Assembly: GCA_027924585.1 (NCBI GenBank)
Contig: BSBM01000636.1
Coordinates: forward strand, 5,844,001 to 5,908,000
Length of the DNA: 64,000 bases
Direction: 5' to 3'
DNA from: Larix kaempferi
Lineage: Eukaryota; Streptophyta; Pinopsida; Pinales; Pinaceae
The position numbers were made by a program, and so were the translations under genes. Below the pieces are notes generated by a model. That model saw only the letters and a list, made by a program, of their open reading frames with translations, was not told the DNA's origin and ran no database searches. Shown in pieces: positions 1-12,419 of the stretch (positions within the stretch are counted from its first letter, which is position 1; every line of letters starts with the position of its first letter).

Positions 1-258
1 TCTATAGTATCTTCTCATCTTTGGAGATTTGTACATAAAACATAAATGTTGGTGAAACAAGGACAAGTTTCAGTAAGGAGGTAAGTCATCTACTCTCCCT
101 CACTCTTCTTACTTCTTGTATTGTTGTGTGCGTAAATATTAGGTCTAGGAGAAAGGTAGAGTCCATTTTTTTTGCTTCTGTCTTCGATTGGGGATCTAGG
201 GAACCTTTACTTGTCCAAGAGGGATTATATCTATATGTAGGGAGAATTTCCTACAACA
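1..258 (+). repeat. 3' part of a family-B gypsy LTR, cut by the window edge
   Basis: This stretch aligns by eye with the last 260 bp of the LTR at 2620-3631 and with the end of the LTR at 54994-55873. Shared blocks include the 'aagtcatct...ctccctcactc' segment and the terminal 'gaatttcctacaaca'. It ends in CA, as LTRs do. The rest of the LTR lies left of the window. A decayed primer-site sequence follows directly, so in this orientation it is a 5' LTR. Confidence 0.75.
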
Positions 259-293
259 GAAATTAGAAACTCCACTTGGATCGAACCGATCAT
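259..293 (+). other. decayed primer-binding site and a few bases of leader
   Basis: The sequence gaaattagaaactccact matches the better-kept site after the next LTR (gaaattggtgactccact at 3632-3649), with the GGTG changed. About 35 bp after the LTR end the sequence jumps straight into the 3' spacer of the same family, so nearly the whole internal region between leader and spacer is missing. Confidence 0.6.
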
Positions 294-2602
294 CTCGATA
301 TCATACTAGAGTTAAGACTCTATTGATGATCATGCTGGGGGAAAATATCCAACCTCTAGACATCAAGTTTGGACAAAACCCGTTCATCAATATCACCCAA
401 ACTATTGACCTCTAGATATCATGTTGGGAAGAAACCCGCCAATGGGTGTCATTTCGAGCACAGTTTATTTTTCAGTTCTAAGATCGTTAAAAAATGAAGC
501 AGATACCTCGAGCATTCTTTCCACGCATCTTCAAGCTCATTAAAAACAGTAAAAGATGTTGAGATTACTTTTTACTTTTTCGTGCTTTGATTAAAACATG
601 AAATAGATGCTGAGCTTACTTTTTACTTTTTTGTGCTCTAGTTAAAACATGAAACAAATTCTGAGCACTTTTAATACCATAGTCATGCTCGTTAAAATTG
701 AGTAAAGAGGTGTCGACTTTAGTCTTCATTTCTCGTACTTGTAAAATAATGAGGAAGTGTCTAACGAGTATAGGTTTATCTCTTTATCTGGCCTCGCTAG
801 ACTATTTATGGAAAAGGAACTATACTGAGTTTACTTTTAGTCTTTGTCATACTTAGTTATCAACCATGACAAAGTCGTCTCTTGAGTGATAATTTATCCC
901 TTTTTGGGCCTTGTTAGACTAGCTACAAAAAATGAACTCTTTGGAGTTTTCTTTAAGCCCTTTTCAGACTCCCTAAACATGAAAAGATTGTCAAGCGAGC
1001 TTGTTTCTTTCAAGCAAAATATTTGAAAGGACGTCCATTTAGTGATAGTTTACCCCTTTTTCGGACCGTTTGGACTAATTACAAAAAAATGAATACTCTA
1101 GTATACCATTAACTAGAAGAGTTCTCTCTCATATTGTTTTATCCTTTTTTGGATGAAGAGACTAATTTTATGAAAAGGAACCATTTTGGAGTCTTATTTA
1201 GGTTCTTTTCAAACTCTCTAAATGTGAAAAGACCACCGAGTTTACATTTGTTGGACTCGTAAAACAATGCATTGAAGGGCCCATATGGGACCGAACCCCT
1301 CCTTCTTTAGGTTCATTAAACATATGATGAGGGACTCATCTAAGATGAGCTATATCGAGCATTTGTTATCCTCCTCAAGATCGTTTAAAAAAAACAAAGA
1401 GGTACTCATGAATCTTGATGGGGGGGAATTGGGAAAAATGTTAGTTTTGTTGGAAATCTTTATGGCAACTTGTTGTCGCCCTTGAACATGGGACATGTTT
1501 ACATTTTCCCTTACAGTTGGGTAATATGCTTTCCTCTGATTTATACAAATTCCATGAGTCACCTTAGTCCTTTGGTCCACCCGAAGAATGCCTCAGTCAT
1601 TGTTGCATTATGTTTTGGTTTCTACCTCGTTGAGTCAATGTTTCCAAGTCACTTGTCATGTCATCCAATGGTCAAGGGAAAGTTAACCTGATTCAACCTT
1701 TCTACAGTTCTATCGACCTTCATCCTTGTGTCAATTTATGCTAATTTGATCTATTACTTTACATCACTTTCCTATGTTGGTTTCATGTTGATGATGTGGG
1801 ATATGTCATGGCCCTTCTTCGACAAGTCTATTCTTGTCAACTCCAACACATCATCTGGGAATTAGAATTAGAAACCATTTAGTACCTTGGGTCATGCATG
1901 CCTCAATGACAAGTTTCCTCGATTCGAACAGTAGGTTTGCATCATTGACCTCTGATCAGACGATTCCACAAGTGTTCAACTTCAGCTCACTTATTCACAT
2001 TTGTTGGAATGTACTAGGATACCTTGGAAGTCATTGACATCATGGGTGATTTCCATCACAATTGTTAATGATTTACATCAATGATCTGTAATCAATTGGT
2101 TTCTACCATGTTCGACTTCAATAACTTTATTCACATGGCTAGAATTGTATCGCTTTGGGATCGGGTTGAATATCCTAGGGACTCTTATTACCTAGGTTGT
2201 GATGGATATTTTTTAAGTAGGTTCCTACATGGATATCATGTTGGCACTGATATGTATATTGTCACACAGATCCACTTTGTATTGGTCTGTGGCTTTGTTA
2301 GTGTTATATCATGGATCTACCTTATATTCTTGTAGCCATGATCTTTTTCAGTCATTTAAGTACATATCCACATTGTATGTCGGTGACCGTATCCTAAGTC
2401 AATACTATCGTGGATCTGCAATGTATTGGTCAACAGTCATGCTTTGAGTCAGTTTATTCCAAGCATGGGTATTCCTGCCTTTAGGATGATGTAGATATAC
2501 TATTTGGTCTTTTCTTGCAGCTTCTTCGCCGCTCTCTTCCAGACAGTACTTTGCACCCATATCTTGGTAAAGTGTTTCGACCATCGGATCCTTTTTGACC
2601 TC
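294..2602 (+). mobile_element. 3' spacer of a family-B gypsy element, coding region deleted
   Basis: This non-coding block matches 52594-54975 on the same strand, which follows a gag-protease region. Its second half also matches the 3' spacer of Gypsy-A at 19787-21690 on the opposite strand. It is made of loosely repeated motifs such as 'cctttttcggaccgtttggac', 'taaaacatgaaa' and 'gagcttactttttac'; about 545-665 holds two to three ~61-bp units. Short open frames occur but show no protein similarity I can recognise. Because gag and pol are absent here, this copy is an internally deleted remnant. Confidence 0.7.
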
Positions 2603-2619
2603 ACACTTTAGGGGGCACC
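2603..2619 (+). other. polypurine tract of a family-B element
   Basis: The sequence cactttagggggcacc lies immediately before the LTR start. The same tract precedes the LTR at 54994, and it occurs in inverted orientation at 19771-19786 in Gypsy-A. In LTR elements this tract primes plus-strand DNA synthesis, and its position fixes the LTR start. Confidence 0.7.
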
Positions 2620-3631
2620 TATTACACCTCAAAATGTCATATTTTGAGTGTCCTCCTTTAGTTGTTTATTTCATCACCATGAAAATGTGGTTGTTGTGCT
2701 TCCTAGAGGTGTTCTAGAGGGAAACCTAAATCCTATTATGGTCCCTAGACATGTTGGTAGGAGAAATCAATCATTAGGAGGTCTAAATCCACTTAAACCA
2801 ACCCTATTTTGGGCCATGTACAAGAATTTTCGCTCCCTTCCAGCTATCTAGGGAGAGACAATCTCCTCTTTTTTGCTCCGTGACTCTCTTTAGGGGAGCG
2901 AAAATCTCCTCTAACCACACTTCCTTGAGTTTAGGATCAAAATTTGAGAGCGATTTTTCAGATATTAGGTCTACCATTCGAATCCTATCCTCCATACCAT
3001 CCTAAGTATGTCAATCCTCTCATCATCCTTGATATCCTCTTGCGATCCAAACATTTTTCCATGGTGCTTTTGGCTCCCAAATCTTATAAATGAAGCTCCT
3101 ACCTTGAATCCCACACATGGAAAGTATGCTTGGAGATTCCATCCTTATGTTAGCTTTATTCTCAAAGGGTTCTAGAAGGGAAGCTTGGAGGAAGTTCCGA
3201 TGCAAGTCATATATACCATTGTGCATGCTTCTTTATGGCTTTCCATTATTACAATGTGGCCTATTTCTACCACATGTGTCTTCATTTACATGTAATCTTA
3301 CTGTTGTTGCATTCAAAGTAAGTAGGCTTCTTTATGCTTAACTTGTATAAGGAAGGTAGTCCTTGGTGTTGTCTCTACAGGATCTACTCAGCTTTGGAGC
3401 TTTGTAAATCAAACCTAAATGCTGGAGCAACATGGACAACCATCAGTAAGGAAGTAAGTCATCTGCTGTCCCTCACTCTTCTCCCTTCTTGTCTTGTTGT
3501 GTGCGTAAATCTTAGGTCTGGGAGAAAGTTAGAGTCCATTTGTTTTTCTTTTGTCTTGGATTAGGGATCTAGGGAACCTTTACTTGTCTAAGTAGGATTC
3601 TACCCATTCGTAGGAAGAATTTCCTATAACA
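2620..3631 (+). repeat. LTR of family-B gypsy element (about 1.01 kb)
   Basis: The start is TATTACACCTC (TG mutated to TA; the other copy has TGTTACACCTC) after the polypurine tract. The end is CTATAACA just before a primer-binding site. It matches 54994-55873 throughout, including the 'ctagggaacctttacttgtc' block. It serves as the 3' LTR of the deleted copy to its left, and because it is followed by a primer site it is also the 5' LTR of whatever follows. Confidence 0.75.
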
Positions 3632-3636
3632 GAAAT

Positions 3637-3655
3637 TGGTGACTCCACTGGGGAC
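3637..3655 (+). other. primer-binding site after family-B LTR
   Basis: TGGTGACTCCACTGGGGAC begins five bases after the LTR end. Gypsy-A carries TGGCGACTCCACTGG at the equivalent place (32658-32672, minus). Such a site pairs with the 3' end of a host tRNA to prime minus-strand synthesis; I cannot say which tRNA. Confidence 0.7.
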
Positions 3656-5210
3656 TTTCCCTATTTTTAACCTTTTTGAATACTTATTTGGGTGTTTAGT
3701 CTCTTCAAGTGTTATTTTATTTTGAGTTTTTGTATTCTCTGATTATTAATAAGAAGCATTACGAGCCTAAGACCTAATCCATTCTTGAATCTAGGAAAAA
3801 CCATTCATTTTCCCAACTTTACAGAATTTTGTCCCCCCCCAAAGGAGCTTACAGACTGAAAATTTTTTATTTTCACCCCCTCTCAGTTGTCTAGGGAGTG
3901 AAAATATCAAAATGTTTTCCCTCTGCTAGTCTTCCGAGGATCGAAAATCCCACATTTTCACTCTATTTGTGAAGGGAAGGGAGCAATATTTCCCTAATTG
4001 GGCCATTTCTTGGGTCTATTGGCTTGGTTTTGCTCAGTACTTTGTTTCAAATTTGTTTATGTGATACTTTTCTATCTAATTGAAGTTGTGTGTTCTATTG
4101 ACCTTAGCATTTGATTTCGTTTTTAGTCCTTTTGAGATCCCTTTTGTTTTTGTCAATCCTTGGAAGCTTGAAACCAACTTGGGTTAACTCTATCCTCATT
4201 GCCTCAATTGAGTTCACCACCTCCTTGACTTGGTTCCTCTTGTTCAATGGCATTTAAGCCTCTATTACATTGAGTCTAACATCCTCAAAGCTTGTTTGGC
4301 ACTGTTTGGGACCTTCTTGAGTTGTTTGGGGATTTTTACACCAAATTTTCTTATTACTTGTGTTTTGGGTGAAATTACCAATCCATTACAAGCCCAGGAG
4401 TTTATAGCCCTGTTTTGGCTCTTCCTTGACCATCTGGTCTGATTTGGATTTAATATTTTAGGTTTCAAAATATCTTTTTTGTGTGGCTTGGTTTGATTGT
4501 TTGGTAAGTGACAAGATTGAAAGCACTTGGTTGATCCAATTGTTCTCAATTTTGTTACCTTGATTGAGTGCTTGTATTCTTCAACTTATTTGAGCTTAGT
4601 TTGATTGCAAAAGTGTTTGAATTCCTTCATTTTAAGTAGAACAAAGAAGAAAATTTGTCTTTTGAGTTGTTTGGTGCAATTTGGAAGTGCTTGGAAATTG
4701 AAAGCTTTCATTGTATTCTTTGGATTTGGATTTGCTACATTCATCATTGAGTCTCTAAATTGAATCAAAGAAGATTAGATTTCAAGTATTTTGAGTCATT
4801 TGAAAGTGTTCTCTCATATTTTCTCTTAAAATTATTTTGAAGAAGCATTGAATCTTCTCAAAATTGAAACAAAAAGTCATTTTTCAAGTCTTTTCATGCA
4901 ATTAGGGAATCCTTGAAAGTACAAGAGTGTTTTATCTTCTTTGCTCCTTAAAATTTTGGAAAGGGAATTGAATCTTTTTAATTAAAAAAAAGAAGTTATT
5001 TCAATTCTTTAATGCAATATAGGAGTTTTGAAAGCAATAAAACAAGAAAAAGTTTCTTTTATTCTTTTTGTAATTTCTTGAAGGTTTTTCTTGTCGCGTT
5101 AAAGCTTATATTTTGGTGAATGTTCGGAGTCTAGTTTGGCATTGTATTCATCCATAAAAAGGAAAATTAAAAAGTGCATTGACATCTAGTGTTTGTTGCA
5201 TTTAAAATGG

Positions 5211-5214
<4 letters not shown>
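3656..5214 (+). other. 5' leader of a family-B element, non-coding
   Basis: This AT-rich, non-coding stretch follows a primer-binding site. Because it lies downstream of an LTR and primer site it is best read as the untranslated leader of a second family-B copy that shares the LTR at 2620-3631. No gag sequence follows, so the copy is truncated. The open frames at 4230-4549 overlap on both strands and have no recognisable domain. Confidence 0.45.

Positions 5215-5261
<47 letters not shown>
5215..5261. repeat. (TC)n microsatellite
   Basis: About 23 perfect TC dinucleotides in a row. No function is implied. Confidence 0.97.
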
Positions 5262-5262
<1 letters not shown>

Positions 5263-8200
5263 GTAGATAGAGTTCATTAAATTGAAGGCTTATGCATCTA
5301 ATTTAGTTTGCATGATCTCGAGTCAAGTCTTCATATAATTAGTTTCACTTCCGTTTCCCTTTTTGAGTAGAGAGCAACCTTAAAATCAATCACACACTAA
5401 TAAAACTAATTAGACTTTTTAATTTTATAGCGCACCAACATTATTATAGGGATTAGGACTTTTGAACTAGGAAAAGTGAGTAAATTGTCCAGGAGTTACT
5501 GAAACAAGACTAGGAACACTAATGAGCAAAAATCCATTAGTAGAGTGAAGTGATTGTTGGGAAAGATCCTCTAAAATAGGAGTCAAGCAATAGGAGAAGT
5601 CAAGAAGATTTTTCATATTGGTCCCTAACATTCTCTCTCGGTGGGGTTATGTGAGTTTGGGGGTAATATCAGTAGTGGAAAGTCCTTGGGGTGACACCAC
5701 TATCTAAGTTTTTTCAAGTCAACGAAAATTTATTATGTTCCCTCCTAGGGATCAAATTTGAAGGGTTGGTTTTAATTTCAGATTGAAGCTTATATATTCA
5801 TGCTGCCCTTCGATGATGAATAGCTTACAAAAATCTAACATTTCAAATGAAAATATTAAATTGATTGCACACTTCATAAAAAAAATGTACTAAAAAAATA
5901 TTGCATTTCAATTAAATTTAAGGCACTAAAAAATCAATCATAGAAAATTGTTACAACTACAACTAGTGTAACTACAGCCAGCATAACGCCAAAAATACTA
6001 GTTTTGTAATTTAACAAAGTGAGATTTTACAATTAACATAATGGCAAAATACTGTTTTTGTGATTTAACAACGTGAGACTTCCCAAAACGAAATGAATAC
6101 AATGGAAAAAATACACTGTAAGACAATTTAAACCAGAGATTTATACTTCCCCCAATTATATCTGCATTTTGACTCATAAAGTTGGCTTTCACTCTTTCCC
6201 AAAATGGCATCAAAGCAACAAGGCAAAGCGAAAAAATCGCCCAATTGGAACACATCTCTAGCAAGGCTAGATCTGAGTGCAGATCCAAATGATTGATGGA
6301 ATAAGAAAGGTAATAAAACCTGTAGCTTTGCACACAAAATTATTAGAGTAAATTGAGTTGATATTAAATGTCAAAATTCAGACTTGTTATTAATATGTTT
6401 TAATTATGCAGGATTTGGGGTTTGAATATTGGTTGTTGTATGCAAAACTACCCTCAAATTCTAGATCTGAATTATTAATCCAATTTCCATCCTAAAACAT
6501 GCCAAAAGTATGTCTTTTCAAATCACTATCAAATTTATACAACATAATGCTTTAACCCTTAGATTGATATGAAATGGAGTATAAACTAAGTTTGAAGCAA
6601 GAGATTTAATTCCCAAGGTTCATATCTGTTCTTAATGTGCTTTGGTAAAGCAGAATGAGAATTAAACTATTGATCAATGCATGTGAAATTCACCTCAAAC
6701 TCTAGAGTCCATATTTGAATTACTAATTTAATTATTGTAGTAAACTTGCAAGGAAATGTATCTTTTCTTAACCAGAAAACAGATTTATAACAACAGTAAG
6801 TTTTAGTCCTTAAAAATATATAAAATGATTGAACCAATGAGGCTAAAACAAGAGAAAATATGGAAAATTCAATTGCTTATTTAATTTGAACCTCCAACCC
6901 AACAAATCGGCCCTCAAAGATGATTTAAAATTCTGTTTTAAGAGAAGTTTTAATGATAAAAACTAGGTAGAATTGCATAATATATTTTCCAGTCATGAAT
7001 TAGTTCAAATCTACCAGGAAATATTGAATTTTATGGTTGATTATAATGGATCTAAGTAACAAAAAATTCCAGATCTATTCAACAGAAAATGAAAGATGAA
7101 TTTAGATTTTAGAGAGGCGTAAAAGTTGTGACTAGGCCTAGAGATTCCAAATGGACAAATGGGGTCAATTGAGGATCTCATAGAGATTTAGTGATTAAGG
7201 AGTAGATAGGGTTGATCATATCAAACCCAATTCTATTCCCTAATAGCTAAATCTATTTCAGAAATCTTACAGCTAGATTATATGCAGAATTTAAAATTGG
7301 GAATGTGAATCTGTAGTGTTCCAAGTGCAGGACCTGAATAGAAACTGTATATGCCAACAAATGATTTTGCAGGGAACCTATGAGTATACAGACATTGAGA
7401 TTACCTATAGTATTTTTGTTATTGCAAATATAAGCAGAATTCCATAACTTACTACTAGTTCCAATGAACAAAGGAGATAAGATGTTGAGTTAATTATGGG
7501 TTGTCAAATCCCACAACATACATATGAAATTCAAAATAAAAATCATGCCTATTCACAAGTCAAAATTAAAAAGAAATGAGAGGACGAACCTGTAGCGAAA
7601 ATGCTATAAAAACGAAAGGATTAACTTGTAGTTTGTCATTTAGAAAGCATGCATGCCTATTTACAAGTGAAAATAAAACCTATTCATAGGTCAAAATGAA
7701 AAAGAAAATAATAGGATTAGAATGTAGAATTATATAAAAATAAAAGGAATAACTTGTAGCTTGTCATTTAGAATCCAGATAGCATGCCTATTTACAGGTA
7801 AAAATCACAACCAATATTGAATAGAAAAAGCATTTAAAGGCAGTGTTACTCCTTCGAATTGTGAAGAATATATTTGTCCTTGTGAATATATCAGTCACAT
7901 GCAAAATCCACCCCATCTCCAAACATAGAGACACAATATATATGTGGATTCAATGAGAGATTTGAATCCCTGAGAAAACATAAACAACAGGTAAACTACC
8001 AGGTTAGTCACTATAATATATTCTATGCTCATGCAAGAAGATAATCACTGAGCCACAACTGTATCTGCTCAACTGCAATAATAAAAGAACAGTTGTAGAA
8101 TTGTCTTCAATAATGAACCATCAGAAGACAAGGCTAGATTACCTTGGAACAACTGTATATTATACTATGAATAATAAATTTTAAACTTACATTCGTATTC

Positions 8201-8272
8201 TTCAAAACTATATCTTAAATCATGCTAGATATGAATCTATTTTACTAGTGGAAGAGGCTTTCTAGATTTCAT
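5262..8272. other. AT-rich DNA without a recognisable gene
   Basis: No convincing coding region was found. The longest open frame (5998-6333, minus, 111 codons) overlaps a second frame and has no recognised domain. Short imperfect duplications occur: about 65 bp near 5990-6090 ('ttttgtaatttaacaa') and about 125 bp near 7550-7810 ('cctatttacaagtgaaaat' and 'taacttgtagcttgtcatttaga'). Part of it may be the 3' flank of the hAT gene that ends at 8273. Confidence 0.4.
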
Positions 8273-9490
8273 CTACTTCCATACATCATAAATAGCATTC
8301 CAATCTACCTCATTCAGATCATGAGGTGCAGAGAGAGAGAGAAACATTAGCATATCCAATGTTTCTAAATAAAATCTTGATCTATCATCATTTTTTATTT
8401 GACTTAATTTTGAGAAGCCTCTTTCACATACTGCTGTGCTAGCTGGAATAACAAGAATAATTTACCATAGCTAAATCAGACATGGAAATCCTTCAAACCA
8501 CTCATGTTCAGCTCCACGTAGATCCCATGCTCTAAACATATGTTTTTTTGGGTATGATCTATAAATAGTACCAATAAATTCATCCATTTCACCGAAACAT
8601 TTATCACTATCCACAATAGGTGAGTCCCCAACACTAAATTTCTCACATAAGCTTGTTAACCATCTTCTTGTTTGAGAGTCTTTATCATCCATATCCTCAT
8701 AATAATTACGAGGACTAAAAAACTTAGCTGCATTGAATATAGGTAGACCTGTGAACCTCGCATTTAGAGAGTCAATCACCTTCGTTACAAAACTTTTTCC
8801 CAACATAATGCAATCATCTAGTGCCCCCGATCTTTGTGACATGGGAAATATTTCAAACCTCAATGCATGTACATGTACCATACCTGTGCAATCTGCAAAC
8901 TCAAGAGTTCCTTGTTGCGTTTTACTTAAAAATGATGACATGTGCATTGTTCCTAACCCAAATATGCCTCTTAAAAATCGCTTATGAAGCAAGCTAATGG
9001 TAACATCCAAAGTAGTTCCAATGGATGTAATATCAACATGATCTTCTTGGAACTTTTCATTCAACTTATTTAACTCAATAAGCACATCTGCAAATAAATG
9101 AATGCAAAACTGCACTTGAAATAATGTGGCCAGCTCATACATTTTTTTCTCCCCTAACTGCCAATCTCTTAACAAAGCAGGCATGAGCTTCACAAGTCTT
9201 TCCATAACTTTGCCTCTAGACAACCACCTAATGTGATGAATTTGTAACACTTCTAACCTTGTGATTTGAAATGAATCCGTGAGCTCTTTCAATTCTCCAT
9301 GTATTTTGGAAGACATCCCAAGCCATAAATAAACTTTGTTTGCAAACTTTTCTATATCTTGAAACTCTGGAAAATAAGACAAAGCATCATTTGCTGCCAA
9401 TGCTTCTCGATGGGATATGCAATGGATATCTATTAAATGAGGAGCATGTCGACGAAGCTTAATAGATAAACCTTCACGAATACCCCTCAT
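8273..9490 (-). pseudogene. hAT-family transposase, C-terminal half
   Basis: The minus strand continues the transposase whose first half is at 17426-18359. It starts with MRGIREGLS, followed by HCISHREAL (the CxxH region of hAT transposases) and an IRWLSRGKVMERL block. The end is the hAT dimerisation domain: ILVIPASTAVCERGFSKL, then a YLETLDMLMFLSL segment, ending in a stop at 8273-8275. Two in-frame stops (TAG, then TAA) lie just before ILVIPAST near 8460-8470, so the reading frame to 8273 is interrupted. Copia-1 abuts it exactly at 9490/9491. It is a cut-and-paste transposase by family, now dead. An old domesticated gene is a less likely alternative. Confidence 0.85.
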
Positions 9491-10176
9491 TGTTAGTTTT
9501 TCAGAATTTACTTCAATCTGATCTAGGATCTTAACTGAGAGAACAACATGTGCATCATATCTACAGCATATCAATCATGAACACAATAATGCAAGCACAC
9601 AAGAGACGCAGATTTTACTTGGGGAAAACCATAAAGGTGAAAAACCCCAATAACTTCCTCAGAGATAGATAGAGAAATGATACAACCCAAGCATAAGAGA
9701 TAGACATCTCCTAGTAGCAGCTTCTCCTCCACAAGTGCACCACTCTCCCAAGAGTGTGAGAGAGAATAGAATGATGAAATAGAGTGCCTCTCGCACTCTA
9801 TTTATACTTGACTTGACTTGCCTAATAACCTTTACTAGGTCGGCCTTAAGTTAACCACATAACATAATGATGACTGGGCCGACACCCAATAGGGTGGTCT
9901 AATAACCCTTTGACCCACAGGTACGACCCCCAATAGGGTGGTCTAATAACCCTTCGACCCACATGACTTATACAAAGCCGACCCCAACAAGGTGGTCTAA
10001 TAACCCATCAAGTATAAGTTATGACACTTATAATATAAATGACGACACTTCCGTATAGAGGAATAATAACATCTCTATAGGAATACAAACACTTCTGTAT
10101 AGAGGAATAATACCACCTCTATAGGAGTACAATATGCATATATGAAATACATTTCGAAGTTACATATACATCAACA
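9491..10176 (-). repeat. 3' LTR of Copia-1
   Basis: 686 bp, matching 16732-17420 over its length. Positions 9798-9807 read TATAAATAGA on the minus strand, a TATA box. Inside, 'caatagggtggtctaataaccc' is repeated about three times (9887-10005), giving a short internal tandem array found in both LTRs. Confidence 0.93.
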
Positions 10177-10187
10177 CTCCCTCTTAA
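10177..10187 (-). other. polypurine tract of Copia-1
   Basis: The minus strand reads TTAAGAGGGAG directly before the 3' LTR. This is the usual place and composition for the plus-strand primer of a copia element. Confidence 0.7.
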
Positions 10188-10533
10188 CTAGGAAGGTATT
10201 TCTCGACACAGGTCTTCTAGCACAAGTCATTTTCTCTGGATCATCATCACTGGATAATCATCATTGAGTCATCGTCATCGTCACTGCTACTGCTATCTCA
10301 ATCAATCTCTGAATCTACTTGTCATAGGAAGTTCTATAGAGCCAGTCCTTTTTCATACTAGATGTAGGCCCACCACCTGCAGGTCTTCATCATCACTGGA
10401 CATATTGTGGAATCCTCAGGACTTATTATGTGTGTCACAAAACCTTAAAAGAGTCTCTTGACTAGCAAGAACCCTAAAGAGCATATGAGGCCTTTTTGAT
10501 CCTGTCCAGATCTCCAGGACTTATTACATGTGA

Positions 10534-11040
10534 CTCCACCACAAAAACTCGAAAGAGAATCCTAGGACTGATTACGAGCACACGGCTCAACCTATCGGAT
10601 CTCCCAGGGCACAAATTACATGTGGTCACCACAAAACCTTGAAAGAGCATCCCAGGACTGATTACGAGCACACGGCTCAACCTATCGAATCTCCCAGGGC
10701 ACAAATTACATGTGGTCATGGAAAAACCTTGAAAGAGCATCCCAGGACTGATTACGAGCACACGGCTCAACCTATCGGATCTCCCAGGGCACAAATTACA
10801 TGCCATAGGACAAAACCTCGAAATAGCATTTGCCAGATATCCCAGGGCAAAAATTACATGCCATAGGAAAAACCTCGAAAGAATATCTGCAAATCTCCCA
10901 GGGCACAAATTATATGTCCTCCCAAGCAAAACCTCGAAAGAGCATTTGCCAGATATCCCAAGGCACAAATTACATGCCATAGGCAAAACCTCGAAAGACT
11001 ATCTGCAAATCTCCCAAGGCACAAATTATATGCTTATCTG
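10534..11040. repeat. 90-bp minisatellite with shorter derived units
   Basis: Three units of 90 bp end at 10560, 10650 and 10740 (marker 'gaaagagcat' or 'gaaagagaat'). Each contains 'cccaggactgattacgagca' and 'tctcccagggcacaaattac'. Shorter units of about 55-60 bp sharing 'aaaacctcgaaag' and 'cccagggcacaaattacatg' follow to about 11040. The 170-codon minus frame across it (10474-10986) is periodic because of the repeat and is not a gene. It lies between the pol remnant and 3' LTR of Copia-1. Confidence 0.85.
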
Positions 11041-12130
11041 CACAACCTGTTCCACGGCCACAGAGTATCAACCTAATACTCATCATACATCATCCGATGT
11101 ACACATGATCATCCTGATCATCAACACTGCATCATCCTACTGCATGTCATCTGGAGCAACATCCTAAAGCTCGTCATCCATGATCATACAATGCATCTAC
11201 TTGATGCATACCAAGTATCTACCTGATACATATCATCATACATAATCCACCTGATCATACAATGTATCCACCTGATACATATACAGATACATGGTCCAAG
11301 CATCCAACATGATGTGAAATTTCCCACATAAGATCCAAAGAGATGATGTAAACCTCACAATGAAAGAATTTAGGAATAATAGAAGAAGAGACAAGCAATG
11401 GAACTTAGATCCAAAGAAACTCTGATTGAGGCAGAATAATTACACATGTTACTATTAACAGAATAATGAACTGGTAAATATACAATGTTGAGTATGAGGA
11501 TTCGAATTCACTAGGAGGAATTCGAATTGGCCTTCATGCATAGATCCATAATCAGTGGAGAGTCATCAATGCCTAACTAGGAGTCCACCTTCTCATCAGT
11601 GAAGTCATCAATGCACAAGTAATGATCAACTGGGATTCAAACTGAGTCTAACTGAATGTGGTTGGTGTAACTGGCACATGGAAGCACTAATATAGTGAAG
11701 GAGGCTCAGTGGAGGGCGCCATAGGTTCTAACTGGAGTCAGAATGATCAATATAGTCTCATTGGAGGTCCAACAGAGTGATAAACTCAGTAAAGAGTCAG
11801 TTAATCCTTAAATCAAGGAAATAATTGAAGATAACTCAATATAACTGAATATAACTGGACTGGTAGGTGAAGAAGGCGCCCTTGTCATGCAGTGGAGCAA
11901 AGGAGGGTGCATTAGTCACTAGGAGGCCTAGAAATGATCTGAAAGAAGCTCCGAGGGCTAGTTTGCTAAGGACTAGGTGCTGGGACTGATGACCTAGAAT
12001 GCATGAAAATTGCATGCAAACCCTAATTTTGCATGCATGACTGAAAATGAAAATGACTGGAAAGCTAGTAGGACTAGGATGGAGTATAGGAATATCCTAA
12101 CACATGATGCATATACAAATACATACAAAT

Positions 12131-12280
12131 GATCCAACTGATCATATCCAACATCCAACATGATGCATACATACATAAATGATCCAACTTATCATATCCA
12201 ACATCCAATATGATGCATACGTACATAAATGATCCAACTGATCATATCCAGCATCCAACATGATGCATACATACATAAAT
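12131..12280. repeat. 50-bp tandem repeat, three units
   Basis: Units 12131-12180, 12181-12230 and 12231-12280 each begin gatccaact and end catacataaat, with a few changes. Flanking sequence from about 11200 to 12130 holds looser copies ('catcatacataatccacctgatc'). This is inside Copia-1, downstream of its RNase H. Confidence 0.9.
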
Positions 12281-12419
12281 TATGTATATTAATATACAGA
12301 GCAATAACTAGAGCTTCGTCCTAATGCTCATCATCCAGTGCTTACATCCATAGCCATGTGAAGGATCCTCCTTCCAACATGCTTGGAATGGCTTCAGCAA
12401 ATGTCTCCATCACTTCTTC

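Noticed and set aside
5998-6337. 111- and 69-codon ORFs on the minus strand
   Set aside because: They overlap each other in different frames, have no recognised domain, and lie in AT-rich repeat-bearing DNA.
10474-10986. 170-codon minus-strand ORF with repeated CNLCPGR segments
   Set aside because: It is the translation of a 90-bp DNA minisatellite, open because 90 is a multiple of three. No codon-level constraint is visible.
12131-12280. Regular direct repeats as a CRISPR array
   Set aside because: The units are contiguous 50-bp tandem copies with no unique spacers, inside a plant retrotransposon.
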